Assembly (NCBI RefSeq): GCF_020616155.1
Contig: NZ_CP085530.1
Location: 2,974,501-3,038,500 of the forward strand
DNA: 64,000 nt
Direction: 5' to 3'
Source: Vogesella sp. XCS3
GTDB lineage: Bacteria; Pseudomonadota; Gammaproteobacteria; Burkholderiales; Chromobacteriaceae
How positions within the stretch are numbered: position 1 is the first letter of the stretch; every line of letters begins with the position of its first letter. The translations under genes and the position numbers were made by a program. Positions 56,774 to 64,000 of the stretch are shown here, piece by piece. The notes under the pieces are model-generated. The model worked only from the letters and a program-made list of their open reading frames with translations, was not told the origin of the DNA and did not search any database.

Positions 56774-58081
56774 ATGCCGTTCGTCCCGCCGCGCGTGCTG
56801 CAGCTGTACCGGCGTATTGCCGCAGGTGGCTTTGTGCGCAACGTTGCTACCCTGGTAGGCGGGGCGGCGGTGGCGCAGTTTCTGCCGGTACTGTTTACCC
56901 CGCTGTTGACACGGCTGTACTCGCCGACTGACTTTGGGGTACTGACGCACTTTGTGGCGTGGCTATCCAACCTGGTAGTGATCGCGACCTGGCGCTACGA
57001 CATGGCCATCGTACTGCCCAAAGAGGACGACGACGCCATCCGCCTGCTGATGCTGGCACTGGGCTTCAATACCTTGCTGCTGGCGGTGCTCAGCGTGCCG
57101 CTGTGGCTGGAAAACGGCTGGTTGTCCGGCCATCTGGCCGCGCCAGAGCTGGCACCGTGGCTGCCCCTGCTGCCGCTGGGGGTTTGGTTGGCCGCCAATA
57201 ACCAGATCTGGACCAACTGGAATAACCGCCAGCGTCGTTACAACCTGAACGCCCAAGGGCGGGTAGGGCAGTCGCTGGCGATGAGCCTGGTGCAGCTGGG
57301 CGGCGGTTTTGCCAAGTTAGGCACGCTGGGGCTGATCGTCGGCCAGCTGGCCGGACAGGGCAGCTCCTGGCTGCTGCAAAGCCGGCCTGACTTGCGCCTG
57401 CTGCCGGCCTGGTTACAGCGGGCTCGCGATGGTGGTGTACGTCGGCTGATGGTGCTGTACCGCGAGTTCCCGCTGGTCAATACCCCGCACGCTTTTGTGG
57501 TGGCCTTGCAGGACTCGCTGATGGTACAGCTGCTGACGGTGATCGCCAGCGCCGAGGTGATGGGGCATTACGGCCTGGTACTGCGTGTGCTCAAATTGCC
57601 GGCGGCGCTGTTGGGGCAGGCAGTTTCGCAGGTGCTGTACCGCGATCTGGCCGAGGCGCACAGCCAGCGGCAGCCACTACGGCCATTGCTGGCCAAGGCC
57701 CAGCTGGTACTGGGCGCGGTATCGTTATTGCCGTTTGCCGTGCTGATGGTCTGGGGCGAGCCGCTATTTGCGCTGGCCTTTGGCGAAGCTTGGCGTGACG
57801 CGGGTGTGATTGCCGGCTTGCTGGTGCCGTCTTTCTTTTTCATGTTTATTGCCACGCCTTGCTTCATGGTGCCGATGGTGCTGTCGCGTCAGCGTACGTC
57901 GTTCCTGTTTGCCCTGCTGGGGATTGCGGCCAACCTGGGTACGCTGGGGGTGGTGTACTGGCTGGATCACGACGCCCATATGGTGTTCCGTTTGCAGGCC
58001 TGGGTGATGTCGGTTTATTACGTGATTTACATGATGTGGATTTATCGTCTGTGCCGCCAGCAGGAGGCCAGCCATGCTTGA
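56774..58081 (+). CDS. Oligosaccharide flippase (Wzx-like, MATE/PST type)
   Basis: The 435-residue membrane protein has about twelve hydrophobic helices and starts with a charged segment (RVLQLYRRIAAGGFVRNVAT) typical of O-unit flippases. It would move lipid-linked sugar units to the periplasm. It lies 3 bases after wbpE and overlaps the next gene by 8 bases, so it is in the same operon. Confidence 0.85.
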   Translation: MPFVPPRVLQLYRRIAAGGFVRNVATLVGGAAVAQFLPVLFTPLLTRLYSPTDFGVLTHFVAWLSNLVVIATWRYDMAIVLPKEDDDAIRLLMLALGFNTLLLAVLSVPLWLENGWLSGHLAAPELAPWLPLLPLGVWLAANNQIWTNWNNRQRRYNLNAQGRVGQSLAMSLVQLGGGFAKLGTLGLIVGQLAGQGSSWLLQSRPDLRLLPAWLQRARDGGVRRLMVLYREFPLVNTPHAFVVALQDSLMVQLLTVIASAEVMGHYGLVLRVLKLPAALLGQAVSQVLYRDLAEAHSQRQPLRPLLAKAQLVLGAVSLLPFAVLMVWGEPLFALAFGEAWRDAGVIAGLLVPSFFFMFIATPCFMVPMVLSRQRTSFLFALLGIAANLGTLGVVYWLDHDAHMVFRLQAWVMSVYYVIYMMWIYRLCRQQEASHA

Positions 58082-58601
58082 GCGACTCTGGCTCTGGCTG
58101 CATGCCTGCTGTTTGCGTTTGCGGGGGGCACGGCTTGCGGAAGGTGCACGCGTTAATGCCGGCACCCGTTTCAGCCACGTACGCGGCATTCGTCTGGGAG
58201 CGCACGCCCGTCTGTACTGGGGCGGCGATGTGCTGCTGGGGCCGCGTGGCCGGTTTGATGTTGGCCACCACAGTCACCTGGCACCCTACCATTACTGCCT
58301 GGTGGCTGATAACCGGCTGAGCATTGGCGACCACGTCGCCATCGGCCCGCGCTGCCAGTTTTTCTGTCACAGCAACGGCATTCCGGCCGACGCGCCGGCC
58401 ACGCCGTTTACCGCCTGCCACATCGATGGCGATATCCGCATCGGCAACAACGTACTGATTGGCGCCGGCTGTATCGTGTTGCCTGGCACCGTGATCGGCG
58501 ACAACGTGGTGGTGGGTGCCGGCAGCGTGGTGAAGGGCGTGCTGGACAGTGGCTGGGTATACGCCGGAACCCCGGCGCGCAAGGTAAAACCACTATGCTG
58601 A
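58074..58601 (+). CDS. Hexapeptide-repeat acyl/acetyltransferase
   Basis: The 175-residue left-handed beta-helix enzyme (LSIGDHVAIGPRCQFFCHSN, IRIGNNVLIGAGCIVLPGTV) ends YAGTPARKVKPLC. It probably acetylates a sugar of the surface polysaccharide. It overlaps the flippase gene upstream and the aminotransferase gene downstream by a few bases. Confidence 0.86.
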   Translation: MLERLWLWLHACCLRLRGARLAEGARVNAGTRFSHVRGIRLGAHARLYWGGDVLLGPRGRFDVGHHSHLAPYHYCLVADNRLSIGDHVAIGPRCQFFCHSNGIPADAPATPFTACHIDGDIRIGNNVLIGAGCIVLPGTVIGDNVVVGAGSVVKGVLDSGWVYAGTPARKVKPLC

Positions 58602-59806
58602 CCGGCAACTCGCTCACCCTCACCCAGCTGTTTACCGCACTGCCGGCCATGCTGCTGGGGCGTCGCCGCCATCGCGCCGCGTTGCGCCTGGCACTGGCCA
58701 GCCTGTTCGGCGTGGCGGTCGAGCGCATCCGCCTGTTCGACAGCGGTCGCGCCGCCTTTGCCGCCTTGCTGAAACTGCACGACGTGCAGGCCGGCGACGA
58801 CGTGCTGGTGCCGGCCTTTACCTGCGTGGTGGTGCCCAACCAGGTGCCGCCCAGCGGCGCGCGCGTGCGTTTTGTCGATATCGCCGCCGGCGGGCTGAAT
58901 CTGGACTGGCTGGCGCTGGACGCCGCTATCCGCCCGGCCACCCGCGTGGTGGTGGTGCCGCACAATTTCGGCGTGGCATGCGAGGTACCCACCTGGCTGC
59001 GCGAGAAACACCGCCAGGTGCGCTTTGTTGACGACGCCGCCCACGGCTTTGCCTCGCAGCTGGACGGCCAGTGGTTGGGCACCTACCACGACGGCGCGTT
59101 TTTCAGTTTTGAATACAGCAAGAACCTCACTGGCGGTATTGGCGGCTTGGCGATTTTACCGGCTGGCGCCAGCCTGCCGGATGCCGACTTGCCCGAGCTG
59201 CGCTGTGCCGACGAGTGGCGCTTGCTGGCCACCTTGCTGTCGCACCTGTTGGCCGCACGTTGGCCGCTGGCCGGGCGCATCAGCATGGCGTTGGCACGCC
59301 GCGTGGGGCTGGTGTACCGCTCCGGCGACGATGAAGTACTGTTCGGCGAGCCGCACCCGGCGCGCGCCATGCCGCTGTTGTCCAGCGTGCTGGTGCGCCG
59401 CCAGCTGGCCAGCCTGCCCGCCGTGCTGGCGCACAAGCAGGCGCTGGTGGCGCGTTACCGCAACGCGCTGGCCACGCTGCCGGCCTTGCGGCAGTGGCCG
59501 GCGGACAACAGTACGCACTGGGTGCGTTACCCGTTTGCGCTGCCGCGCCCTGTCGCCGACAAGGCCGCGCTGGCGCGCCGTCTGAGTGCGGCCAGCGGGC
59601 TGAATATCGGCGTCTGGTTCGACGACGTCATCCACCCTGCCGGCAGCTTCCGCCATGGTTACCGCGCCGGCCAGGCACCGCACGGCGAGGCGCTGGCCGC
59701 TACCGTGCTGAACCTGCCGGTCAACATTGCCATCGGTGTGGACGCCGCGCTGGAGCGCAAGCTGGCGCGGCTGATGGCGGCATTGCAGGCGGAGCTGGAC
59801 GCATGA
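58595..59806 (+). CDS. DegT/DnrJ/EryC1-family sugar aminotransferase (second)
   Basis: The 403-residue PLP-fold protein has the PLP lysine in FFSFEYSKNLTGGIGGLAIL near residue 175. VPAFTCVVVPNQVPPSGARV lies near the N-terminus and VDDAAHGFASQLDG serves as the aspartate motif. It differs from WbpE in sequence and is longer. It may make another amino sugar or be a non-transaminating relative. Its last bases overlap an ATG at 59803 that opens into repeat element 3. Confidence 0.82.
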   Translation: MLTGNSLTLTQLFTALPAMLLGRRRHRAALRLALASLFGVAVERIRLFDSGRAAFAALLKLHDVQAGDDVLVPAFTCVVVPNQVPPSGARVRFVDIAAGGLNLDWLALDAAIRPATRVVVVPHNFGVACEVPTWLREKHRQVRFVDDAAHGFASQLDGQWLGTYHDGAFFSFEYSKNLTGGIGGLAILPAGASLPDADLPELRCADEWRLLATLLSHLLAARWPLAGRISMALARRVGLVYRSGDDEVLFGEPHPARAMPLLSSVLVRRQLASLPAVLAHKQALVARYRNALATLPALRQWPADNSTHWVRYPFALPRPVADKAALARRLSAASGLNIGVWFDDVIHPAGSFRHGYRAGQAPHGEALAATVLNLPVNIAIGVDAALERKLARLMAALQAELDA

Positions 59807-59818
59807 GTACCGCTGCCA

Positions 59819-59939
59819 TTTTTTTAGCCACGAAAGCACACGAAAAGCACGACAATCCTGCTCTTGCAGTGGGCGTATCAGGCCGCTGGCGCGTGGGCTA
59901 CGGCCGGCTTCCGTGTGGTCGGTGTGTTTCCGTGGAGAA
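59819..59939. repeat. CACGAAA-type imperfect palindrome, element 3
   Basis: TTTTTAGCCACGAAAGCACA (left) is matched by GGTCGGTGTGTTTCCGTGGA (right). It lies between the aminotransferase and glycosyltransferase genes and is read through by a 51-codon open frame (59803-59958). That frame links the aminotransferase stop to the next start by ATGA overlaps at both ends. Confidence 0.75.
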
Positions 59940-59954
59940 TAATCGGGTTAAACC

Positions 59955-61010
59955 ATGAAGCTTCTTCTGATCGGCTCCGCCTCGGTGCACACCCACCGCT
60001 ACCTGGCCGGTATCGCCCCGCACGTGGCCGAGGTGCACCTGGCCAGCAACGGCCCGCTGCCGCCGCGCTACCACGCGGCCAACCTTGGGCGAGTGCTGCA
60101 GGTGGATTTCAGCCTGAAGGCGCTGGGTACCGCTAGCCGCCTGGCGCGGCTGATAGACGAGATCAAACCCGACATCGTGCACGTGCACCAGGCCAATAGC
60201 GTGGCCTGGCACGCGCGCCGCGCGCTGGCTGGCCGCAAGCTGCCGTGGGTGCTCACCACCTGGGGCTCGGACGTGCTGCTGCTGCCGCAACAGAACGCCC
60301 TGATGAAAAAAATGGTGGCGGCCAACCTGGCCGCTGCCAGTGCCGTCACCAGCGATTCGCTGCACATGGCCGCCGTGTGCCGCCAGCTGGCCGCTGTGGC
60401 GCGTATGGACGTGCTGAATTTCGGCATGGACGCGCTGCCGCCGCCGCCGGACATCGCCGCCAAGCCGCTGTCGGTACTGTCGTGCCGGCTGCACAAGCCG
60501 CTGTACCGCATCGACGCCATTCTCCGCGCCTGGGCCGAGGTAGAAGCCGACGCCACGCTGGCCGGCTGGCAGCTCACCGTGGCCGCCAGTGGCGACGAAA
60601 CCGCCAACTTGCAGGCGCTGGCGCAGCAACTGGGGCTGCAGCGGGTGGTGTTTACCGGCTTTGTGGCGCCCGAGGTACTGGCGCAGCACTACCGCGACGC
60701 GCGCGTGTTTGTCAGCGTGCCGATGAGCGATGCCACCAGTATCAGCCTGCTGGAGGCCATGGGCCACGGCTGCCTGCCCGTGCTGTCCAACCTGCCGGCC
60801 AACCTGGAGTGGGTACTGGACGGCGTTAACGGCGCCATCGTGGAAGACCTGGGCCGGTTGGGCAACGCGCTGAAGACGCAGCTGCGGCAAGCGGGGGATA
60901 ATGCGCGTCTGGCCAGCGCTGCGGCGCTGAACCGCCAGCTGGTACAGACCAAAGGGCTGTACCGCGAGAACATGCAGCGCTTTGCACAGATTTACCGGGA
61001 GTTGTGCTGA
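59955..61010 (+). CDS. Glycosyltransferase family 4 (first)
   Basis: The 351-residue GT-B enzyme lacks membrane helices. The N-terminal half opens MKLLLIGSASVHTHRYLAGI and holds DIVHVHQANSVAWHARRA. The C-terminal donor domain has VVFTGFVAPEVLAQHY and the motif SISLLEAMGHGCLPVLSNLP with the family glutamate. It would add a sugar to the lipid-linked unit. The specificity is unknown. Confidence 0.88.
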   Translation: MKLLLIGSASVHTHRYLAGIAPHVAEVHLASNGPLPPRYHAANLGRVLQVDFSLKALGTASRLARLIDEIKPDIVHVHQANSVAWHARRALAGRKLPWVLTTWGSDVLLLPQQNALMKKMVAANLAAASAVTSDSLHMAAVCRQLAAVARMDVLNFGMDALPPPPDIAAKPLSVLSCRLHKPLYRIDAILRAWAEVEADATLAGWQLTVAASGDETANLQALAQQLGLQRVVFTGFVAPEVLAQHYRDARVFVSVPMSDATSISLLEAMGHGCLPVLSNLPANLEWVLDGVNGAIVEDLGRLGNALKTQLRQAGDNARLASAAALNRQLVQTKGLYRENMQRFAQIYRELC

Positions 61011-61011
61011 G

Positions 61012-61199
61012 TTTTTTTGGCCACGAAACCCACAAAAGGGCACGAAAAGATAAAGGCACTGTTGCCACGGAATACACCGAAGGCACGGAAAAACCATCGC
61101 CCAAGCAAGGTTGGCCGCAGTGGTGTCAGTGTGCTTCCGTGCTTTCCGTTTTGTCCGTGGCTAAGATAGGTTTGTGTTTTTTCGTGGCCAAAAGCTCCC
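61012..61199. repeat. Nested CACGAAA/CACGGAA palindrome, element 4
   Basis: The outer arms (TTTGGCCACGAAACCCACAA, left; TTTTTTCGTGGCCAAAAG, right) enclose a second inverted pair (GCCACGGAATACACCGAAGG and CCGTTTTGTCCGTGGC). A TTGGCCGC word sits in the centre at 61111-61118. It fills most of the 231-base gap between two glycosyltransferase genes. Confidence 0.85.
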
Positions 61200-61241
61200 C
61201 GGCCAAGCAACGAGTCGTTACCCGTACACAGGTTTGAACAG

Positions 61242-62345
61242 ATGAAAATTGCCCATCTCACCAGCGCCCATCCGCGCCACGATATCCGCATCTTCGTGAA
61301 AGAGTGCGCCACACTGGCCGAAGCCGGTCACGAGGTGCACCTGATCGTGGCCGACGGCAACGGCGACGAGATCAACCGCGGCGTGCGCCTGCACGACGTG
61401 GGGCCGAAAAGCGGCGGCCGGCTGTCGCGCATGACCGGCACCGTGAAGCGTGTGTACGAAAAAGCCCTGCAGCTGATGCCGGACGTGGCGCACTTTCACG
61501 ACCCGGAGCTGATTCCCGCCGCGCTGCGCCTGCAGCAGGCCGGCATCAAGGTGGTGTACGACGTGCACGAGGACGTGCCGCGGCAGGTATTGGCCAAACA
61601 CTGGATTCCCGGCATGGCGCGGCCGCTGGTGTCGCGCGGGGTGGAAACGCTGGAAGACTACGCCGCACGCCGTTTCGACGCCATCGTGGCCGCCACGCCG
61701 GTGATCCGCCGCCGCTTCGAAGAGGCCGGCGCCCGCCGCGTGGTGGACGTGTGCAACTACCCCATCCTGGCCGAGCTGGTGCGCGACACGCCGTGGGCCA
61801 GCCGCCGCAACGAGGTGTGCTACCTGGGCGGCATCAGCCGCACCCGTGGCATCGAGCCCATCATCGCCGCGCTGCCGGACACCGATACCCGCCTCAACCT
61901 GGCTGGTCTGTGGAGTGAGCCGGACCTGAAAGCCGCGTTGCAGCGCGAAGCCGGCTGGAGCCGCGTCAACGACCTGGGCGTGCTGGACCGCGCCGGCGTG
62001 GCCGACGTGCTGGCCGCCAGCAAGGTCGGCCTGGTGACGCTGCTGCCCACGCCCAGCTACGTGGAGTCGCTGCCGATCAAGCTGTTCGAGTATATGGCGG
62101 CCGGCATGCCGGTGATTGCCAGTGATTTCCCGCTGTGGCGCGAGATTATCGAGGATGCCGACTGCGGCCTGCTGGTGGACCCGCAAGACCCGCGCGCCAT
62201 CGCCGACGCCATCGCCCAGCTGCTGGGCGACGACGAACGCGCCCGCCTGATGGGCCTGTCCGGCAAGCAAGCGGTGCTGGCCAAATACAGCTGGGCTGCC
62301 GAAGGCGCCAAGCTGGTGGATTTGTACCGGGGGTTGGCCGCATGA
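61242..62345 (+). CDS. Glycosyltransferase family 4 (second)
   Basis: The 367-residue GT-B enzyme has KIAHLTSAHPRHDIRIFVKE at the N-terminus, VYDVHEDVPRQVL in the middle and the donor-site motif SLPIKLFEYMAAGMPVIASD near residues 270-289. The type resembles enzymes for deoxyhexose or N-acetylhexosamine transfer in O-antigen clusters. The next gene overlaps it by four bases. Confidence 0.88.
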   Translation: MKIAHLTSAHPRHDIRIFVKECATLAEAGHEVHLIVADGNGDEINRGVRLHDVGPKSGGRLSRMTGTVKRVYEKALQLMPDVAHFHDPELIPAALRLQQAGIKVVYDVHEDVPRQVLAKHWIPGMARPLVSRGVETLEDYAARRFDAIVAATPVIRRRFEEAGARRVVDVCNYPILAELVRDTPWASRRNEVCYLGGISRTRGIEPIIAALPDTDTRLNLAGLWSEPDLKAALQREAGWSRVNDLGVLDRAGVADVLAASKVGLVTLLPTPSYVESLPIKLFEYMAAGMPVIASDFPLWREIIEDADCGLLVDPQDPRAIADAIAQLLGDDERARLMGLSGKQAVLAKYSWAAEGAKLVDLYRGLAA

Positions 62346-62776
62346 AGCGTTCGATGCCGATGACCCTGCTGCGCGTGGCGCTGCCGTTGTGGCTGCTGTT
62401 CTGTCTGGTGCAATGGCTGTGGTACGGCGCACCGCTTACCGCCGCCACGCTGGGCGGCCACGCCGCGCTAGCGCTGGCTTACACGCTGTGGCACTGGCGC
62501 AATGGCGCCTGGTTTGCGCGGCTGGCGGCCAACGATTACGCCGGCTGGCAGCGTGTGGCGCAAGGCGGCCAGATGCGCTTTCTGATGGCTTACGGCCTGT
62601 CCAGCCGCGGCATGATGCTGGCCTGCCTGGTGGTGGGCATGCAGTGGGTGGCCAGTGGCGCTATCCCCAGCACCGAACGCCTGCTGACCCACGGCATGCT
62701 GTGGGCGCCGCTGGGCATTGTGCTGGCGTATTTCGACTGGCTGCGCATGGAACAAGCCAGCAGCCAGGTCTCCTGA
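62342..62776 (+). CDS. Small membrane protein in the polysaccharide cluster, function unknown
   Basis: The 144-residue protein has about four hydrophobic segments (8-28, 33-51, 79-99, 115-133) and no recognised domain. Its start overlaps the upstream glycosyltransferase stop (ATGA) and another glycosyltransferase follows 35 bases later. It may be a small accessory membrane factor for sugar export or lipid-carrier handling, which is only a guess from position. Confidence 0.72.
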   Translation: MKRSMPMTLLRVALPLWLLFCLVQWLWYGAPLTAATLGGHAALALAYTLWHWRNGAWFARLAANDYAGWQRVAQGGQMRFLMAYGLSSRGMMLACLVVGMQWVASGAIPSTERLLTHGMLWAPLGIVLAYFDWLRMEQASSQVS

Positions 62777-62811
62777 ATGTGTCGGGCAGCGCGGCTGCCC
62801 GGAAACCGACT

Positions 62812-64000
62812 ATGAAAATCCTCTACATCAACCATTACGCCGGCAGCCCGCTGCATGGCATGGAATTCCGCCCCTACTACCTGGCCCGCGAATGGGTGAA
62901 AGCCGGCCACGAAGTGCATATCGTGGCGGCCGACTACTCGCACCTGCGCCAGCGCAACCCGGAGTTAACGGCCAAGTACGCCGACCAGGACATCGACGGC
63001 ATCCGCTACACCTGGTGCAAGACGCCGCGTTACGAGGGCAACGGTACCAAGCGCGTCATCAATATCTTCCGCTTTCTGGGCCGTGTGCTGGGTCTGTCCG
63101 GCCGCTACCTGCGCGACTGGAAACCGGACGTGGTGATTGCTTCGTCCACCTACCCGCTGGATACCATCCCGGCGGCGTTTATCGCCGGCAAAACCGGCGC
63201 CAGACTGGTGTACGAGGTGCACGATCTGTGGCCGCTGACGCCGGTAGAGGTGGGCGGCATGAGCCCCAAGCACCCGTTTATCCGCCTGCTGCAGTGGGCC
63301 GAGGACTTTGGCTACAAGAAAGCCGACACCGTGGTGTCCATGCTGCCGTGCGCCCGCGACTACATGATGGCGCACGGCATGGCGCCGGAAAAATACGTGG
63401 TCATCCCCAATGGTGTAGACGTAGCCGAGTGGCAGGGCCAGCCCGAGCCGCTGCCGGCCGAGCACCGCATGCGCCTGGCCGAGCTGAAGGCGCAGAAGCG
63501 CTTTATCCTGGGTTACGCTGGCGGCCACGGCCTGGCCAACGCGCTGGACTACCTGCTACAGGCGGCCAGCCTGATCCGGCAAGACCCGGCGCTGGCCGAC
63601 AAGCTGCAGGTGGTGCTGGTAGGCGACGGCCCCGACAAGGCCGAGCTGGTGGCGCAGGCGCAGGCGTTGGGCCTGGATAACGTCAGCTTTTTGCCGGCCA
63701 TTGCCAAGCGCGCGGTGCCGGCCTTCCTGGCCGAGTGCGACGCGCTGTACATCGGCTGGCGCAAGCTGCCGATCTACCGCTTCGGCATCAACCCCAACAA
63801 GCTGTTCGATTACATGATGGCCGCGCGCCCGGTGCTGCACTCGGTAGAGGCGGGCAACGACATGGTGGCCGAGTCCGGCTGCGGCGTCAGCGTGGCAGTG
63901 GAAGACCCGGCCGCCATTGCCGACGGCATCCGCCGCCTGCTGGCCACCACGCCGAACGAGCGCGGCCGCATGGGCGCCGCCGGCAAGCAGTTTGTGCTGG
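62812..64000 (+). CDS. Glycosyltransferase family 4, WbuB-like (third, 3' end outside window)
   Basis: The 396 residues seen are a GT-B enzyme of the WbuB type (ILYINHYAGSPLHGMEFRPY, then VYEVHDLWPLTPVEVGGMS). The donor motif GINPNKLFDYMMAARPVLHS is near residues 328-347. WbuB-like enzymes often add L-FucNAc or related sugars in O-antigen assembly, but the substrate is uncertain. The frame is still open at base 64000, so the end is missing. Confidence 0.88.
   Translation, partial: MKILYINHYAGSPLHGMEFRPYYLAREWVKAGHEVHIVAADYSHLRQRNPELTAKYADQDIDGIRYTWCKTPRYEGNGTKRVINIFRFLGRVLGLSGRYLRDWKPDVVIASSTYPLDTIPAAFIAGKTGARLVYEVHDLWPLTPVEVGGMSPKHPFIRLLQWAEDFGYKKADTVVSMLPCARDYMMAHGMAPEKYVVIPNGVDVAEWQGQPEPLPAEHRMRLAELKAQKRFILGYAGGHGLANALDYLLQAASLIRQDPALADKLQVVLVGDGPDKAELVAQAQALGLDNVSFLPAIAKRAVPAFLAECDALYIGWRKLPIYRFGINPNKLFDYMMAARPVLHSVEAGNDMVAESGCGVSVAVEDPAAIADGIRRLLATTPNERGRMGAAGKQFVL

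Overview
The window looks like a chromosomal segment of a GC-rich (about 60%) betaproteobacterium of the order Neisseriales, most likely a Chromobacteriaceae-type freshwater or soil organism. The evidence is the gene order mnmG-rsmG-parA-parB-atpIBEFHAGDC-glmU-(deoR type)-glmS, the protein sequences and the codon use. The genus cannot be fixed from the sequence alone.

Layout. 1-806: the 5' part of an IS5-family (IS903-type) insertion sequence, cut by the window edge. 1045-3485: TatD-type hydrolase and a chemoreceptor. 3650-8375: a Lap-type adhesin control locus, consisting of a TolC-like outer-membrane protein fused to an OmpA peptidoglycan-binding domain, the periplasmic protease LapG and the degenerate GGDEF/EAL receptor LapD. 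8569-11037: Tim44-domain protein, TrmO and an OlsB-like acyltransferase. 11235-15510: mnmG, rsmG, parA, parB. 15601-22536: the complete F1Fo ATP synthase operon behind a clear sigma-70 promoter. 22651-26780: glmU, a DeoR-type regulator with a likely self-operator, and glmS, which together supply UDP-GlcNAc. 26850-28621: a second, complete IS copy in opposite orientation, flanked by two members of a palindromic REP/MITE-like repeat and by a broken gene remnant.

28622-49348 is a mosaic of housekeeping and accessory genes. It includes an Ivy-type lysozyme inhibitor, a prolyl oligopeptidase, a LysR/SDR/monooxygenase-CMD cluster, TauE, threonine aldolase, an oxygen-sensor-like MBL protein coupled to a soluble chemoreceptor-like protein, TcdA, a chemoreceptor with a signal-less solute-binding protein, 3-hydroxybutyrate dehydrogenase, Maf, RNase G, CysE, a DUF1835-like protein, a 2OG-Fe(II) oxygenase and an isochorismatase-like protein. 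Two identical tRNA-Met genes lie at 49418-49605, followed by a MidA-like methyltransferase, a pteridine reductase, TtcA and a spermidine-synthase-like protein.

53840-64000 is a surface-polysaccharide cluster. It begins with wbpB-wbpD-wbpE homologues (amino-sugar uronate synthesis) and continues with a flippase, an acetyltransferase, a second sugar aminotransferase and three GT4 glycosyltransferases. Four long imperfect palindromes built on CACGAAA-type units sit between its genes.

Two signals stand out. First, the 8-mer TTGGCCGC (often AAGGTTGGCCGCA) occurs about 70 times on the two strands by eye, roughly one per kb. It often sits just after stop codons and sometimes forms inverted pairs, so it behaves like a DNA-uptake-type or chromosome-marking word. 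Second, the MBL/diiron protein and MCP-tip-like protein at 37624-38981 look like a compact oxygen or redox chemosensory pair.
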